Positions 28,806 through 28,943 of a stretch of DNA of 28,943 nt are shown here, piece after piece; positions within the stretch are counted from its first letter, which is position 1, and each line of letters begins with the position of its first letter. The translations under genes were made by a program, and so were the position numbers. The DNA is taken from assembly GCA_046540855.1 (NCBI GenBank), contig JBKHEJ010000009.1:1-28943 (forward strand), read 5' to 3'. The notes beneath the pieces are model-generated. The model made no database searches. It worked only from the letters and a program-made list of their open reading frames with translations, and had not been told where the DNA came from. The stretch is from T1Sed10-7 sp046540855. Lineage in GTDB: Bacteria > Actinomycetota > Nitriliruptoria > Nitriliruptorales > Nitriliruptoraceae.

Positions 28806-28943
28806 CTACTGCGTGCTCGCTGTGGCACGCATGGCCGCCTCGTTCCATGTTCCGGAAGCCTGTTGCGACGAAGGAACCGGTGGTGTGATGTCGCGGGCAC
28901 GGGCCCCGATGGGCACGACCATGGGGGTGCCGGTGACCGGATC
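28806..28943 (-). CDS. Possible C-terminal end of a gene entering from the right
   Basis: Reading leftward from the window edge, one frame stays open for 45 codons, beginning DPVTGTPMVVPIGARARD and ending at a TAG (28808-28806). The first 20 codons have the G/C third-position bias of the real genes here, while the tail is less biased, as at a variable C-terminus. Nothing in it identifies a family. The plus strand is also open across this stretch (from GTG ATG near 28884), so the direction is uncertain. Confidence 0.25.
   Translation of the reverse strand, partial: DPVTGTPMVVPIGARARDITPPVPSSQQASGTWNEAAMRATASTQ

Noticed and set aside
28339..28943. Looked for a tRNA or insertion-sequence end in the gene-poor right edge
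   Set aside because: No cloverleaf-compatible arms, no terminal inverted repeats and no transposase motif could be found by eye.

Overview
The window is very GC-rich, with strong G/C preference at third codon positions, GTG starts, actinobacterial SigE-type and LAL-type regulators and an IdeR/DtxR-like iron box. It is almost certainly from a high-GC actinobacterium. The very acidic linkers behind several lipoboxes would suit a salt- or alkali-tolerant lineage such as Nitriliruptoria, but that is inference. I see no rRNA, tRNA, CRISPR array or intact mobile element. The gene density and operon layout look chromosomal.

Layout. (1) 1-796, minus: two adjacent small lipoproteins, the first cut by the window edge, that look like tandem duplicates. 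(2) 1104-3851, plus: a large LAL-type LuxR ATPase regulator. Convergent to it, 3865-6113 minus, is a coupled pair: a flavin monooxygenase and an alpha/beta hydrolase. (3) 6326-12980, plus: sugar system 1, with a LacI regulator, a lipoprotein sugar-binding protein, two permeases and a cytoplasmic debranching-type glycoside hydrolase. It has no ATPase of its own. (4) 13076-18259, minus: a GyrI-like effector-binding protein that seems to use an ATC start, a CPBP-type membrane protease, a SigE-family sigma factor overlapping the gene for a one-pass membrane protein with Ig-like repeats (probable sigma/sensor pair), and a siderophore-binding lipoprotein behind an iron box. (5) 18507-28338: system 2. 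An RpiR regulator and an MFS transporter (minus) diverge from a six-gene operon (plus): metallophosphoesterase fused to an eight-bladed propeller, two permeases, binding protein, ABC ATPase, HAD phosphatase. (6) 28339-28943: little that can be supported except a possible partial gene at the right edge.

How the genes work together. System 1 looks like a LacI-controlled oligosaccharide importer feeding an intracellular glycosidase, with the ATPase supplied from elsewhere; the gene at 26396 is one candidate. System 2 is the most interesting locus. A UgpB/MalE-type importer is co-transcribed with both a phosphodiesterase-like enzyme and a phosphatase, under a phosphosugar-sensing RpiR regulator. 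Two copies of a GGAAAT-N-ATTTCC palindrome sit directly upstream of the two divergent start codons. The simplest model is scavenging of a phosphodiester or phosphosugar: import, cleavage by the metallophosphoesterase, dephosphorylation by the HAD enzyme. In both systems a long hairpin follows the binding-protein gene, which fits the usual need for more binding protein than membrane components.
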